DNA of 40,948 bases. Origin: Oerskovia merdavium. Lineage in GTDB: Bacteria > Actinomycetota > Actinomycetes > Actinomycetales > Cellulomonadaceae. Numbering within the stretch: the first letter of the stretch is position 1; each line of letters starts with the position of its first letter. Shown here piece by piece: positions 22,495 through 30,802 of the stretch. The stretch covers positions 1 to 40,948 of the forward strand of contig NZ_JACSQF010000028.1 of NCBI RefSeq assembly GCF_014836755.1, written 5' to 3'. The notes beneath the pieces are model-generated. The model was not told the DNA's origin and searched no databases. It saw only the letters and a program-made list of their open reading frames with translations. The position numbers and the translations under genes were made by a program.

Positions 22495-24642
22495 CTAGGG
22501 CCTGACCACGGGAACGGTCTCGTCGTCGCGCAGACTCAGGACACCGAGCTCGTCGCCGGGCACCGTCCGGTAGGTCAGCGCCAGGTACTCGGGGTCCTGG
22601 TCGTCCGGGTCGACCGACTCGACGACGGCCACGACCGGCCCGTCGTCCGAGTCGACGAGGATGCGTGCGCCGTTCTCGAGCTCGGTCGCCGGTCGCTCGT
22701 CGGCCTCGGGCATCCGCTCCGGTGCGGCAGGCAGCTCGAGGACGGGTTCTGTGGTGCCCGGCATGTCCCCCATGTCGGGGGACACTACAGGCGCGTCATC
22801 GACGGTGGGGGCGTCGTCCACGCCCGCCAATTCCTCAAGCTCGGCGGGCTCGTCGTCGCGGACCTCGACCGCGCCGGGCGCCGCGTCGGGCAGCGGGACC
22901 CCGAGGCCCTCGAGGATGGCACGGTCGGCAAGCGAGAGGCCCGCAACGACCTTCGGCGTCCAGAACACCTGGGCGTGCTCGGGCTGAACACCCATCGACG
23001 GGGAGACCCACGCACGACCGGGGTAGGACTCGAGTCCGCTCGTGGCGATGCGCGAGTTGAAGACCTGTTCGGAGGCGACGGGCTCGAGGTTTCGCAGTGC
23101 GATGCGCACCGAGAACTGGAGACGCGCGGACGTCGAGAGCCAGGATGCATCGGCCTGCTGGGTGGCCAGGATGACGTGCACGCGGGCCTCACGGCCCAGG
23201 CGCAGAATCGACCGCAGGGACTTCATCACCGGGTGCTCGGAGCCGGTACCGGCAACCCCGTTCTCTTCCTTGTACTTGGCCTTGCCCTTGGTCATCCAAT
23301 ATTCGTTGAGGACTTCCGCGAACTCCTGGCCCTCGTCGATCACAAGGACAACCGGGTCGATCTGGTCGCGAGAAACCTGCCCGGATCGCAGGTCGCGATA
23401 GCGGGCCATCATGTCCGCATGGACGTTCTCGACGGCCTGAATCATCTCTTCCGGTTCGCTGGCCGGAGGCAACACGCCAGGCACTGCGTCAATACCCATC
23501 AGACCGACGTACTTGGGATCGACCGGGGTCACCTTCACGTGATCGGGAAGCCCAGTGAGAATCGTCATCAGGAGGACCGACTTACCACCACCGGTGCCAC
23601 CGACGATGAGCATGTGGGGTAGCGGCTCGTCCATGTCCCATGCGGCAATTCCACCGCCGCGAAGCTGGGCGAACTCGATGACCATAGGCTTCGTCGGATT
23701 GCGCGGCGGGCGGGGAATGCGTGAGGGGAGCTCGGCCAGGCGCTCGATGCGCGCCCGGTCGTTAGCGGTGTCCCAGGTGGCCGTGATGGTGAAGCCGAGC
23801 GCGGTTTGCAGCGCAGCGGCGATGCGCCCTCGGAAAGGAATTGCGGCGATGCGGTTCGCGCGAGCGGCGGGCCAGGAGAATTCCACTCCCTCGATGCGGC
23901 CCGATTCTCCCCGGTCGATCTTGTCGACCCTGGCGCCGGGCAACATGCTTCCCAGGACGTCGCCCAGGCGGGTCGTCGCTTCGTCCTGGGCAACCGGTGC
24001 AGCAACCTCGGCTCGAGCGGTGATGAGGGCGGTCCCCGGGCTCCAGGTGATCGTCACGGGCGCGCCGAGCCGACCGCTGACAAGGGCCTCGAGCTCACCG
24101 GTCTTCTTGGTGTCGGGAGTCATGCTCTGGGGGTAGCGCCAGGCCACCGGGAGGGCGGCGACGTCCGCCGCGCGCCACTTCGGGGTGAGTAGCTTGTCGG
24201 GGGTTCGCTGGTCGCTCGTGGCGGGGCCGAGAGCCTGCCCGAGCCACACCAGGCGCCGGGCGATGTTGGCGCGTCGGGCGAGCTCACGCGCGCCAAGGAT
24301 GCCGACCACAACAGCCACCACCGACAGAGCGACGGCGGCGACCTTCCATCCGGCGAGCCAGCCGCCTCCAGCGCATAGCACGGTGCACGTCGCGAACAGC
24401 GCGAAGCCCCGGCCGCGGCCAAGCCAGCTCCCCAGCGATAGCGCCCATAGCCCCAGGGCGACGGCGGCGATTTCGACGGCGAGCTCGTCGCGCGTGAAGG
24501 CACGGCCAGCTACGACGACCGCGAGCACCAGAGCGCCCCAACCTGCGACGAGCGCGGGCCGAATCCCGGCCCAGGCGTCGGGTACTGGTAGGTGCCTGAG
24601 CTCTCGGCTGGTGATTGTGGAAGCGGTCTGTGTCGTACTCAT
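22495..24642 (-). CDS. FtsK/SpoIIIE-type DNA translocase (TraB/TcpA-like coupling protein)
   Basis: 715 aa from ATG 24642, preceded by AGCAGGGGGACACC. The N-terminal membrane segments include PALVAGWGALVLAVVVAG, AVEIAAVALGLWALSLG and VAAVALSVVAVVVGILGA. A middle domain is followed by an FtsK motor with Walker A IVGGTGGGKSVLLM near residue 350 and Walker B PVVLVIDEGQ near residue 433. HVILATQQADASWL is the usual sensor region. An acidic tail of about 100 residues follows. In a system with VirB4 and a relaxase it is likely the coupling protein (TcpA type) that pumps DNA into the channel. Confidence 0.88.
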   Translation of the reverse strand: MSTTQTASTITSRELRHLPVPDAWAGIRPALVAGWGALVLAVVVAGRAFTRDELAVEIAAVALGLWALSLGSWLGRGRGFALFATCTVLCAGGGWLAGWKVAAVALSVVAVVVGILGARELARRANIARRLVWLGQALGPATSDQRTPDKLLTPKWRAADVAALPVAWRYPQSMTPDTKKTGELEALVSGRLGAPVTITWSPGTALITARAEVAAPVAQDEATTRLGDVLGSMLPGARVDKIDRGESGRIEGVEFSWPAARANRIAAIPFRGRIAAALQTALGFTITATWDTANDRARIERLAELPSRIPRPPRNPTKPMVIEFAQLRGGGIAAWDMDEPLPHMLIVGGTGGGKSVLLMTILTGLPDHVKVTPVDPKYVGLMGIDAVPGVLPPASEPEEMIQAVENVHADMMARYRDLRSGQVSRDQIDPVVLVIDEGQEFAEVLNEYWMTKGKAKYKEENGVAGTGSEHPVMKSLRSILRLGREARVHVILATQQADASWLSTSARLQFSVRIALRNLEPVASEQVFNSRIATSGLESYPGRAWVSPSMGVQPEHAQVFWTPKVVAGLSLADRAILEGLGVPLPDAAPGAVEVRDDEPAELEELAGVDDAPTVDDAPVVSPDMGDMPGTTEPVLELPAAPERMPEADERPATELENGARILVDSDDGPVVAVVESVDPDDQDPEYLALTYRTVPGDELGVLSLRDDETVPVVRP

Positions 24643-24701
24643 GGTGTCCCCCTGCTGGTCCTGTGTTCGGCGCGCCGGGTGGGCTCTCGCTTGCCCGTCG
24701 C

Positions 24702-24759
24702 TTGACAACCCGGTTAGGCTGGCCGTGCTGCGTCGACGTAGGAGAAAGCGGGCACGGCC
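24702..24759 (+). ncRNA. Candidate structured RNA element, copy 1
   Basis: TTGACA (24702), eight bases, TAGGCT (24715), then an 8-bp stem GGCCGTGC (24721-24728) with GCACGGCC (24752-24759) around a 23-base loop containing TCGACGTAGGAG and AAGCGG. Copy 2 at 32909 keeps the loop nearly unchanged while stem positions change in pairs. It lies in the gap between the small HTH gene and the coupling ATPase gene, antisense to both. Strand is inferred from the TTGAC/TANGCT boxes. Confidence 0.6.
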
Positions 24760-24793
24760 CGCCCCTCCGGATCGTCTTCCCTCTCGGTCGCTC

Positions 24794-25084
24794 TTACTCT
24801 TGCTGGCCGTGCTCTTCGAGGAAGCGCCGGGCCTCTTCCACGGTAGTGAAGGGGCGTCGACCCTCCCGCTGAATCACGGCGATCAGGCTCTTTGAGACGC
24901 CTAGGTCGTGAGCGACCGAGCCGAGCGTGGCACCGGGGGTCTCGAGCATCGCCCGCACCTCCGCATCACGCTCGGCCCGTGCGCCGCGCTCTTCGTCTGC
25001 CGCCCTCTTCATCCGTTCGATGGCCCCTCGGGCACGGTCGCGGTGCTGGGCGTACTGGTCACTCTCAGGCATCCCCACACCCAT
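24794..25084 (-). CDS. Small HTH protein with coiled-coil start
   Basis: 96 aa. A charged helical N-terminal half (HRDRARGAIERMKRAADEER; ARAERDAEVRAML) precedes an HTH (GATLGSVAHDLGVSKSLIAV) and a C-terminal helix pair (FTTVEEARRFLEEHGQQE). The same plan is seen in the 79-aa protein at 31135, suggesting distant paralogy. It follows the partition genes with a 33-base gap and may belong to the par transcript. A later ATG at 25072 is equally possible. Candidate plasmid regulator. Confidence 0.68.
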   Translation of the reverse strand: MGVGMPESDQYAQHRDRARGAIERMKRAADEERGARAERDAEVRAMLETPGATLGSVAHDLGVSKSLIAVIQREGRRPFTTVEEARRFLEEHGQQE

Positions 25085-25117
25085 TCTGTGAGCGTGTAGG
25101 GCAGTGCACGCGCACGG

Positions 25118-25609
25118 CTACTTGGCGGTGTCGAAGTACGCCGCGAGGGCGTCGGCCAGGACGTCGTTCAGCCCGCGCTCAACACCCTTGGCGCGTGCCT
25201 CGGATACGTCCGCCTTCACCGCGAGCTTGAGCTCTTCGGGCAGGTACACCCACGCCACCAGCCCCTCGGTGACGACCTGCTCGACGGTGCGGCTCTCGCC
25301 GCGCATCTTGGCTTCGTTCACCTGGGTAGCGATGGTGTTCTTGAGGTCGAGCGGCACGCGGGTGTTGAGCTGGTCCTTGACCGGCCCAGCGGCGCGAGTC
25401 ACGCGCACGACCTCGGGAGCCCCCTCCTTCTTGGCGGCGGGGGTGCGCGTCGCAGGCTTGCGGGGCGCAGCCGCCGCAGGCTTGCGCGTGCTGGGCTTGC
25501 GCGCGGGCTTGGCCGGGGTCGCTGGGGCCTCAGGCTCGGGGTTGACCGAGGGGTGAACCTCGACGCCGCTCGCGCCAACAAGGTTCTTCCAGTCGGGCTT
25601 GGTGCTCAT
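25118..25609 (-). CDS. ParB-like ribbon-helix-helix centromere-binding protein
   Basis: 163 aa. The N-terminal tail is disordered and rich in Ala, Lys and Pro (PATPAKPARKPSTRKPAAAA). From about residue 78, QLNTRVPLDLKNTIATQVNE then ESRTVEQVVTEGLVAWV has the strand-helix-turn-helix of RHH proteins (ParG, omega). A second helical part follows. RHH partition proteins bind phased short repeats at centromeres and promoters, and their tail stimulates ParA. The gene overlaps parA by four bases. I infer that this protein may bind the GCTAGC arrays. Confidence 0.75.
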   Translation of the reverse strand: MSTKPDWKNLVGASGVEVHPSVNPEPEAPATPAKPARKPSTRKPAAAAPRKPATRTPAAKKEGAPEVVRVTRAAGPVKDQLNTRVPLDLKNTIATQVNEAKMRGESRTVEQVVTEGLVAWVYLPEELKLAVKADVSEARAKGVERGLNDVLADALAAYFDTAK

Positions 25610-26262
25610 TTCGTGTCTCCCTCGGTGTCGATGATTTCTTGCAGAAGATTGGGAAATACCCCGAGCGAACGGGGCACAGTACCGAATGATTCGTTGTACG
25701 CGATGGCGGACGGCACTTCGGTTTTCAGAACCGGGATACCCTGCTCTTCAATGTTCTCTCGCACCTCACGACGGATTCGGGTCCGACCGAGAACCTGGGT
25801 AAAGAGCACCGAGAGCTCGAACGGTCGTTCGTCGTGGACCGCCGCCGCAATCTGCAACGTCGGATAGAGGGAAACTACCTCCATCATCGACGGGCGTAGC
25901 GGAATAATGAATCGGTTGGCAGATCGCATTGCATCCGCGAGTGCATCTTGCGCGTGGGGCCCGGTGTCAATGACCAGGTGCGCATCATCGGGGATAGCGC
26001 GCTTGACGAAATCTGCGAGGCGTTCGCCGGAGTCATGTTCCCAGCGCGCGACCTTGAGGTTCTGGGGCCAGTCGTTTGCTGCGAGCTTGGCCCAGACCGT
26101 TGCCGAGTCGTTTGTGGCGTCAGCGTCGATCAGGTACACCGTGTCATAGGCGAATCGACGAGCCATCGAGAGGGCAAGACCGACCGAGCATGTGGTCTTG
26201 CTGGTGCCGCCCTTTCGGTGCCCAAAGGCGACCCGTAGAGGTCGGGTTGGTTGGCGAACCAT
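25606..26262 (-). CDS. parA: ParA-family partition ATPase
   Basis: 218 aa. The deviant Walker A KGGTSKTT lies at residues 17-24, VYLIDADATNDSATVW is the second motif and HLVIDTGPH the Walker B region. The short type-Ib-like length, without an N-terminal HTH, fits pairing with a small RHH partner rather than a classical ParB. It should segregate plasmid copies along the nucleoid. The start follows AAGGGGAAACACACG, just downstream of an operator array at 26311-26375, so partition proteins probably repress their own promoter. Confidence 0.9.
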   Translation of the reverse strand: MVRQPTRPLRVAFGHRKGGTSKTTCSVGLALSMARRFAYDTVYLIDADATNDSATVWAKLAANDWPQNLKVARWEHDSGERLADFVKRAIPDDAHLVIDTGPHAQDALADAMRSANRFIIPLRPSMMEVVSLYPTLQIAAAVHDERPFELSVLFTQVLGRTRIRREVRENIEEQGIPVLKTEVPSAIAYNESFGTVPRSLGVFPNLLQEIIDTEGDTK

Positions 26263-26310
26263 CGTGTGTTTCCCCTTTGTCTGCGTTCGCGCCAGCGTCC
26301 CGTTCGGACT

Positions 26311-26375
26311 GCTAGCAAGTTGCTAACTTTTCCGAGCCTAGCATGGCTGGCCGATTTGGCTAGCAGGTTGCTACG
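26311..26375 (-). promoter_or_regulatory. GCTAGC phased operator array C, par promoter region
   Basis: Two pairs of half-sites spaced 11 bp: GCTAGC 26311 with GCTAAC 26322, and GCTAGC 26359 with GCTACG 26370. CCTAGC lies between at about 26337. Minus-strand TAGGCT in the middle may be a -10 box. The array lies between the upstream membrane-protein gene and parA, and could serve as operator and partition site. Confidence 0.72.
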
Positions 26376-27021
26376 ACGCAGCGGCGGGGTCCCACGTCAT
26401 CTTGGTACCGAGCAGACCGGGCTTGCCGGTGGGCTTGAGCTTGATCGCTTCGGGGTGCCCTTCCTGGGCCTTGGCGACGTCGGCGGCGTAGGTCTTGGCC
26501 AGGCTGTTCCCTGCCGCACGGAGGGTGATGCGCACGCCCTGGGAGCGGGCGACCGGGAGAAGGCCGGCGAGTACAGCGACGCGCAGGCCAGCGGCGTCGG
26601 CGCCGGGAAGCTTCACGTGCTGGTCGACCGTCCACGTCCCTCGCCGGGTGCTCGTCAAGCGAATCATCGCGTCTGCGTTCGGGCTGAGGTAGAGCATCTG
26701 GTGACCTCGGGCGCCGTGGCTCGCGTAGATCGCGAACGGGAGAGCGACCAGGAAGAGCAGGCCGAACCAGAGCATGATCTGGTCCGTCAGCGGGGCGCCG
26801 CCCTCGGCAACACGACGTACAGGCCCCGCTGCGTAGAGCAGGCAGACACCGGGGAGCAGGGCGCGCCGTGCCCAGGTGCGTACGGGGTTCTTGGTGGTCA
26901 TGCGGGGCCAGAGCACCGACCACCGGAAGCCGGACCAGGACAGGCGGCAGCGCTCAGCGCGGGTGAGGTCCCCGCGTAGTCCAATGCTGGCGGCGGTCGG
27001 GAGGGGGACACGCGTGGCCAT
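26371..27021 (-). CDS. Membrane protein upstream of parA
   Basis: 216 aa from ATG 27021, chosen because AAGGGATC lies seven bases upstream. One or two TM segments (ALLPGVCLLYAAGPV; IMLWFGLLFLVALPFAIYA) precede a soluble C-terminal domain. That domain includes MLYLSPNADAMIRLTST, TWTVDQHVKLPGADAAGLRV, RITLRAAGNSLAKTYAADVA and LLGTKMTWDP. The C-terminal part resembles a small GNAT-like or alpha/beta fold only loosely. No family is recognised. It is separated from the replication operon by a strong hairpin. Confidence 0.6.
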   Translation of the reverse strand: MATRVPLPTAASIGLRGDLTRAERCRLSWSGFRWSVLWPRMTTKNPVRTWARRALLPGVCLLYAAGPVRRVAEGGAPLTDQIMLWFGLLFLVALPFAIYASHGARGHQMLYLSPNADAMIRLTSTRRGTWTVDQHVKLPGADAAGLRVAVLAGLLPVARSQGVRITLRAAGNSLAKTYAADVAKAQEGHPEAIKLKPTGKPGLLGTKMTWDPAAAS

Positions 27022-27052
27022 GAGCTGATCCCTTGCGGTCGTGAACATGGAA

Positions 27053-27093
27053 GGACCTAGCCGGTTGCGATCGAGGCGCAACCGGCTAGGTCC
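27053..27093 (-). terminator. 17-bp hairpin terminator of the replication operon
   Basis: GGACCTAGCCGGTTGCG (27053-27069) pairs perfectly with 27077-27093 around ATCGAGG. It lies 13 bases beyond the stop at 27106. It is the strongest terminator-like structure on this strand. Confidence 0.85.
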
Positions 27094-27105
27094 GGGGACG
27101 TCTGG

Positions 27106-27798
27106 CTAGAACTTCTTCTCGTCGCGGTGGCTGTAGACCGTCATGTTGACGTCGGTGATGACGACGCCGGACGCCTCAAGATCCGCGTAGCGGTGCTCGA
27201 CCTGGGTCTTGAGCCAGGCCATCGGGTCAGACTCGAACTCGCGTGAGCGGCCCAGCACGGCGGATACCTGGTAGCCGTGCTTGGAGCCCACTTCCATGCT
27301 GTGCCCGTTGGAGAGGGTGACGTTGAACTTGACCTTGCGCCGGTCCCAGCGCTGGCCCTTGGCCGCTGAGCGCAGCCGGGCAATCATCGTGGCGTTCGCC
27401 TTGGCACGGCCCTTGGCGTCCTTGGTCTTGGGCGCCGTGAACTCGTACAGGCGCGCGCCGTCCGTCAGGGGGGTCATGCGCTCGGTGAACTTCCCGCGCT
27501 TGGGCCGGGGGGCTTCCTCGGGCACGCGGGTGGCTTCCTCGGAGCCCTCAGGGGCGCGCACGGGTACGAGGTGCCCGCTGCGGTCGCGGCGGCGCGGCGG
27601 GGGCGCCGTGACGCGCCCCCGCTCGTGCAGCTCGGTCACCGCGTGGCGGTACGCCTCCCCCGCGCTCTCGCCCGAGAGGACCTTGCGCACCATCCTCGGG
27701 GAACGGTCGATCATGCGTGCGAGCTCGGCCACGCTGACGCCCTGGGCGCGCTGGTCGCGGAGCATGTCGGCCACGCTGAGTTCTTCGTCCGGCCTCAT
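27106..27798 (-). CDS. HTH DNA-binding protein, last gene of the replication operon
   Basis: 230 aa. An N-terminal HTH (LRDQRAQGVSVAELARMIDR, then SPRMVRKVLSGESAG) is followed by a basic Arg/Pro linker. The C-terminal domain of about 130 residues (FTERMTPLTDGARLYEFTAP; KVKFNVTLSNGHSMEVGSKH; VVITDVNMTVYSHRDEKKF) is not one I recognise. Its start overlaps the upstream stop (ATGA) after GGGAGG. It may bind plasmid origin or operator DNA and is a second candidate for a plasmid regulator. Confidence 0.7.
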   Translation of the reverse strand: MRPDEELSVADMLRDQRAQGVSVAELARMIDRSPRMVRKVLSGESAGEAYRHAVTELHERGRVTAPPPRRRDRSGHLVPVRAPEGSEEATRVPEEAPRPKRGKFTERMTPLTDGARLYEFTAPKTKDAKGRAKANATMIARLRSAAKGQRWDRRKVKFNVTLSNGHSMEVGSKHGYQVSAVLGRSREFESDPMAWLKTQVEHRYADLEASGVVITDVNMTVYSHRDEKKF

Positions 27799-29390
27799 AC
27801 GTCGGCCTCCCAGCCCGGCACGCCCACGGCCTCAGCCTTGGCGCGCAGCACGTTGCGTTCGTCGGCCCGGCGCGGGGTGGGGACGTTCTGCAGAACGCCC
27901 TTGAGGCGCAGGCGCCCAACCTTGCCGTCGTCCCCGCCGCCCTGAGCGGTGGGCAGTGCCCAGCTCGGGACCACGGTCGAGTAGATCGCGTCACCGTTGA
28001 TCCCCAGGACGGTGCTGGGGTCCATCGACAGGACCCCGCCCGAGACCCCCGCGAGGCCGGTCGGCCCGCGCAGCACGCGGGCACGTGCCCGGCCCCAGAC
28101 CTGAGCGGCGAGCTCGGGCCGGTAGTAGGGCAGGGTCCGCTCGGTGTGCGGACGTCCGGGCTGTTCATAGGTCCAGGCGTCCCCGAACCTCTTGATGGTG
28201 TGCACGTAGTCAGCGGGGACGTCGCGGGCCGACCAGACGGTGACCGTGCGGCCCTTGATGCGTGAGGCGAAGTTGCCGATGGTCTGAATGAGCATCGAGC
28301 GCAGCGCGGCGGCAGCCGCGCGGCGGACCTCGGGCTCGGCGTCGGGCGCGGCGTTGACGCGCTCGCGAGCTCGGACCATCCGGTCAGCGAACGTGTCGAG
28401 CACACGAGCCTTGGTGAACTCGACGGCCTCCAGCGGGTGCACGATCCACCCGGCGTCGCGGGCGATCTTGATTTCGGCGCCGTCGGCCCAGGTCTCCCAG
28501 GTCGTGCCGGGCTGGTTCGGGTAGTGCCAGCCTGCCGAGACCTCTTCGTGCTTGACCCCGAACAGGCCCACGTGGTGCCAGTCGCCGGGGACCGTCACGC
28601 GGACCTTGAACCGCGCTCGAGCGTAGGGGTCGAGCTCGAGCAGGTCGGCGGCGTGCGAGCCGGTCAGGCGCCTAGCCGGCCCCGTCCCGAGCTCACGGCA
28701 GACACCCGCGTACATGAAGCGTCCATCGACGTAGGAGAACGTCTCCAGGGTCGGGGTCGCCTCGGCGTCGACGAGCGGCAGGCAGGCCCCGCAGTCGCAC
28801 CGGTCGGGGCCGGTCGTCAGGTGCTCGATGCGGTGCTGGCCCGACGTCAGGTGGAGCTCTTCGGCGATGTCGCCGGGGAGCGTCGGGGGGTCGATGCTCT
28901 TGGGCAGCGACAGCGCCCAGGCGTTCGCGCCGGTACCTGCCGGGGTGAGGAACATGACGGCGCCAGGCACAGCCTCGGCCAGCGCGGTGCCTGTCAGGGT
29001 CCAGGCGTCGCGGGCCTGGGTCGGGGTGAGCTCGTCGAGCCCGAACCACTCTTCGGCGGTGCGAACCTCGAGCTCCTGTCCCGAGACGTCGTGCGTGAAC
29101 CGTCCCGTGACGGGCTTGTTGAGCCAGTGCCCGCCCGGGGTCCATCCCGGGGTGCGGACGATGAGCCAGTGAGCCTTTCCGGGGGCGACCTCGGGGACCT
29201 TGCCCGTGAGCATGATCCGCTCAGCGCCGAGCGCCTGGGCCGTGTCGAGCAGGTCGGTCAGGTTCGGGTTCTTGCGGCGCTCTCCGATCTTGGGGCGCAC
29301 GGTCGAGCCGTTGTCGGTGATGCCCCGACCGGTCTTGAAGTCCAGCCACACCGTGCGCTTCTGGCGCGGGGTCCAGACGGTCGGCCTCAT
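27795..29390 (-). CDS. Large replication-operon protein, possible polymerase-like
   Basis: 531 aa from ATG 29390, which overlaps the whiB stop and follows GAGAGGAC. The start is VWTPRQKRTVWLDFKTGRGI. A pair of cysteines occurs in DRCDCGACLP. Later blocks are RFKVRVTVPGDWHHVGLFGV, RSMLIQTIGNFASRIKGR and SMDPSTVLGINGDAIYST. The last two are reminiscent of family-B DNA polymerase motif B (K-x3-N-x-YG) and motif C (D-T-D), but the key residues are not clear. The gene sits between a WhiB-like gene and an HTH gene downstream of repA, so a replication role is likely. The polymerase idea is tentative. Confidence 0.6.
   Translation of the reverse strand: MRPTVWTPRQKRTVWLDFKTGRGITDNGSTVRPKIGERRKNPNLTDLLDTAQALGAERIMLTGKVPEVAPGKAHWLIVRTPGWTPGGHWLNKPVTGRFTHDVSGQELEVRTAEEWFGLDELTPTQARDAWTLTGTALAEAVPGAVMFLTPAGTGANAWALSLPKSIDPPTLPGDIAEELHLTSGQHRIEHLTTGPDRCDCGACLPLVDAEATPTLETFSYVDGRFMYAGVCRELGTGPARRLTGSHAADLLELDPYARARFKVRVTVPGDWHHVGLFGVKHEEVSAGWHYPNQPGTTWETWADGAEIKIARDAGWIVHPLEAVEFTKARVLDTFADRMVRARERVNAAPDAEPEVRRAAAAALRSMLIQTIGNFASRIKGRTVTVWSARDVPADYVHTIKRFGDAWTYEQPGRPHTERTLPYYRPELAAQVWGRARARVLRGPTGLAGVSGGVLSMDPSTVLGINGDAIYSTVVPSWALPTAQGGGDDGKVGRLRLKGVLQNVPTPRRADERNVLRAKAEAVGVPGWEADV
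28724..28737 (-). promoter_or_regulatory. 14-nt match to the loop of the structured RNA (possible antisense target)
   Basis: CATCGACGTAGGAG on the plus strand here is identical to the loop of the RNA element copy 2 (32938-32951) and differs at one base from copy 1. A plus-strand RNA would therefore pair perfectly over 14 nt with the minus-strand mRNA of the replication-operon protein. It may be coincidence. Confidence 0.3.
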
Positions 29391-29803
29391 GCTGCGATGT
29401 CCTCTCGGGTCAGGTCTGCCAGGGTCACGCGGGGGTTCTTGGCGCGGGGACGGACCCACGCGCCGCCCGCGATGCCCTCGAACGCGGGTTCGTCGTCCAG
29501 CCACGTCCGGCACTCGGCCAGCACGGGGCACTGAGCGCACCGCTCGAGCGCACCGCGTGCCTGGGCCTCGGTGCTCGGGCTGGTGGTCTCGGGGGCCGTT
29601 GCGCAGGCCGCGAACAGCGGCCAGCGCTCGGGGTCGATGATGGGCGCGCCGACGATGCGGAGCAGGTCCGCCGTCGTCACCTCGTCCGGTGCGGTGTCGT
29701 GGGTCGGCTGGGGGCCGTGCGTAAGCTCGTCGCGCAGCTCGGCCACGAGCTCGAGGCGCCCCTGGGGCGTCAGAACGCGCTCGTCCATCGTCACGGCGCT
29801 CAC
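29387..29803 (-). CDS. WhiB-family iron-sulfur protein
   Basis: 138 aa. The WhiB core near the C-terminus has four cysteines (WPLFAACATAPE; ERCAQCPVLAECRTWL), followed by FEGIAGGAWVRPRAK, equivalent to the G-[VI]-W-G-G beta turn and basic tail. WhiB proteins bind a 4Fe-4S cluster and regulate transcription through the sigma factor. The N-terminal 60 residues are an unusual helical extension. The GTG at 29803 overlaps the repA stop (GTGA) and fits the coupling of this operon; an ATG at 29788 is the alternative. Confidence 0.82.
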   Translation of the reverse strand: MSAVTMDERVLTPQGRLELVAELRDELTHGPQPTHDTAPDEVTTADLLRIVGAPIIDPERWPLFAACATAPETTSPSTEAQARGALERCAQCPVLAECRTWLDDEPAFEGIAGGAWVRPRAKNPRVTLADLTREDIAA

Positions 29804-30753
29804 TTGCCGAGCTCGCGGGCCGCGCGGCGCGCGACGTGGGGAGCGGACGGGAGGAGCTTGAGCCCCTTGTCCTCGATGACCACGCGGGCGGCCGGATAGA
29901 GGGTGGTGACCTCGGCCAAGTGGCCGACGAACGCCTCCTTGAACTTCCGGGTGCGGCTGTACTGCCCGCCGAACTGGAGCTCGAGAAGTTCCCACGGGAT
30001 GAGGGTCTGGCCCTTGAGGTAGCTCATCCGGTACGTCAACCAGGTGTAGATGTCGAGACGCATAGGCGAGCCCTGGAGCGCCTTCATCGCGCGCAGGTCG
30101 ACGGGGACCGGGGCCGTGACGATGGACTCGAAGAACGGCTCACTGAGCGTGATCGTGTTGTTCCAGAGCGCACCCTGTTCTGGGTCGTTGCCGTCGCGGT
30201 CGGGAAGCCAGAGCTCGAACGATGAGGCCACGTTGAAGTTCTCGCCCTGAACCCACTGCCCAGCGTCGTAGCGGTCAAAGCGCTGGTGCTGCATCGTCGA
30301 TCCGACGAGGCGGTGCACCTGTTCCTTGAGACGACGCCCGTCCGCTCCGCTCCTGCCCATCCCGACCTTCGCCAAGAACTCGTTCAGGCTTCCGCCCATG
30401 TCGAGCCGGGGGCTCTGGGTGCGGACTGCCTCGGTGGCCATCCACGTCATGAGGTATCGCGGGATGACGCCGAACGGGTAGCCGTCGCGGGTCGAGCCGT
30501 CCGGGTTGATGAGGGCCGCTGGACGGACGATCAGAACCTCGTTCCCGTTGCGCCGTTCCCAGCGGGAGACGTCGCCCGGGTCGCGGTAGGGCAAGGCGAG
30601 CTGTGCCCAGATGCGGGCCTGGAAGCCAACCGTTCCCGCCGAGAGGGCATCCTCGCGCTCGATGGCCAGGGCGTCGTCCAGAAGACGCTTCTGCTTGGGC
30701 GTGATGACGAGCTCAACCTTCGCCCCGTCGCTCTTCGTCTGGCGCTCACTCAT
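29800..30753 (-). CDS. repA: Plasmid replication initiator RepA
   Basis: 317 aa. The order of blocks fits the plasmid-encoded RepA family (PF04796-like): PFGVIPRYLMTWMATEAVRT, LNEFLAKVGMGRSGADGRRL, RLVGSTMQHQRF, SMRLDIYTWLTYRMSYLKG-like (PMRLDIYTWLTYRM) and the basic C-terminal KGLKLLPSAPHV. These proteins bind iterons and open the origin; five iterons lie 0.7 kb upstream at 31454-31668. ATG 30753 overlaps the stop of an 18-codon leader reading frame, so repA translation is probably coupled to it. The two codons further upstream (MV) are not needed. Confidence 0.88.
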   Translation of the reverse strand: MSERQTKSDGAKVELVITPKQKRLLDDALAIEREDALSAGTVGFQARIWAQLALPYRDPGDVSRWERRNGNEVLIVRPAALINPDGSTRDGYPFGVIPRYLMTWMATEAVRTQSPRLDMGGSLNEFLAKVGMGRSGADGRRLKEQVHRLVGSTMQHQRFDRYDAGQWVQGENFNVASSFELWLPDRDGNDPEQGALWNNTITLSEPFFESIVTAPVPVDLRAMKALQGSPMRLDIYTWLTYRMSYLKGQTLIPWELLELQFGGQYSRTRKFKEAFVGHLAEVTTLYPAARVVIEDKGLKLLPSAPHVARRAARELGK

Positions 30754-30802
30754 GACCAATCACCGCCTGGCGGCTATCGTTGACCCTGAGAGTCTGGGAC
30801 AT
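30746..30802 (-). CDS. Leader peptide coupled to repA
   Basis: 18 codons, MSQTLRVNDSRQAVIGHE. ATG 30802 is preceded by GAGAGAAGG at a normal distance. Its stop (30746-30748) overlaps the repA start, so ribosomes finishing the leader could restart on repA. The layout resembles tap-repA or repB-repA coupling in iteron and IncB-type plasmids. The ribosome binding site lies within the span of the predicted antisense RNA. A 28-codon version starting inside the hairpin is possible but less likely. Confidence 0.65.
   Translation of the reverse strand: MSQTLRVNDSRQAVIGHE

Noticed and set aside
24702-24720. TTGACA-N8-TAGGCT read as a normal sigma-70 promoter
   Set aside because: The 8-base gap is too short for -35/-10 use; the boxes are conserved in both RNA copies but either only TANGCT is the -10 or they have another role.
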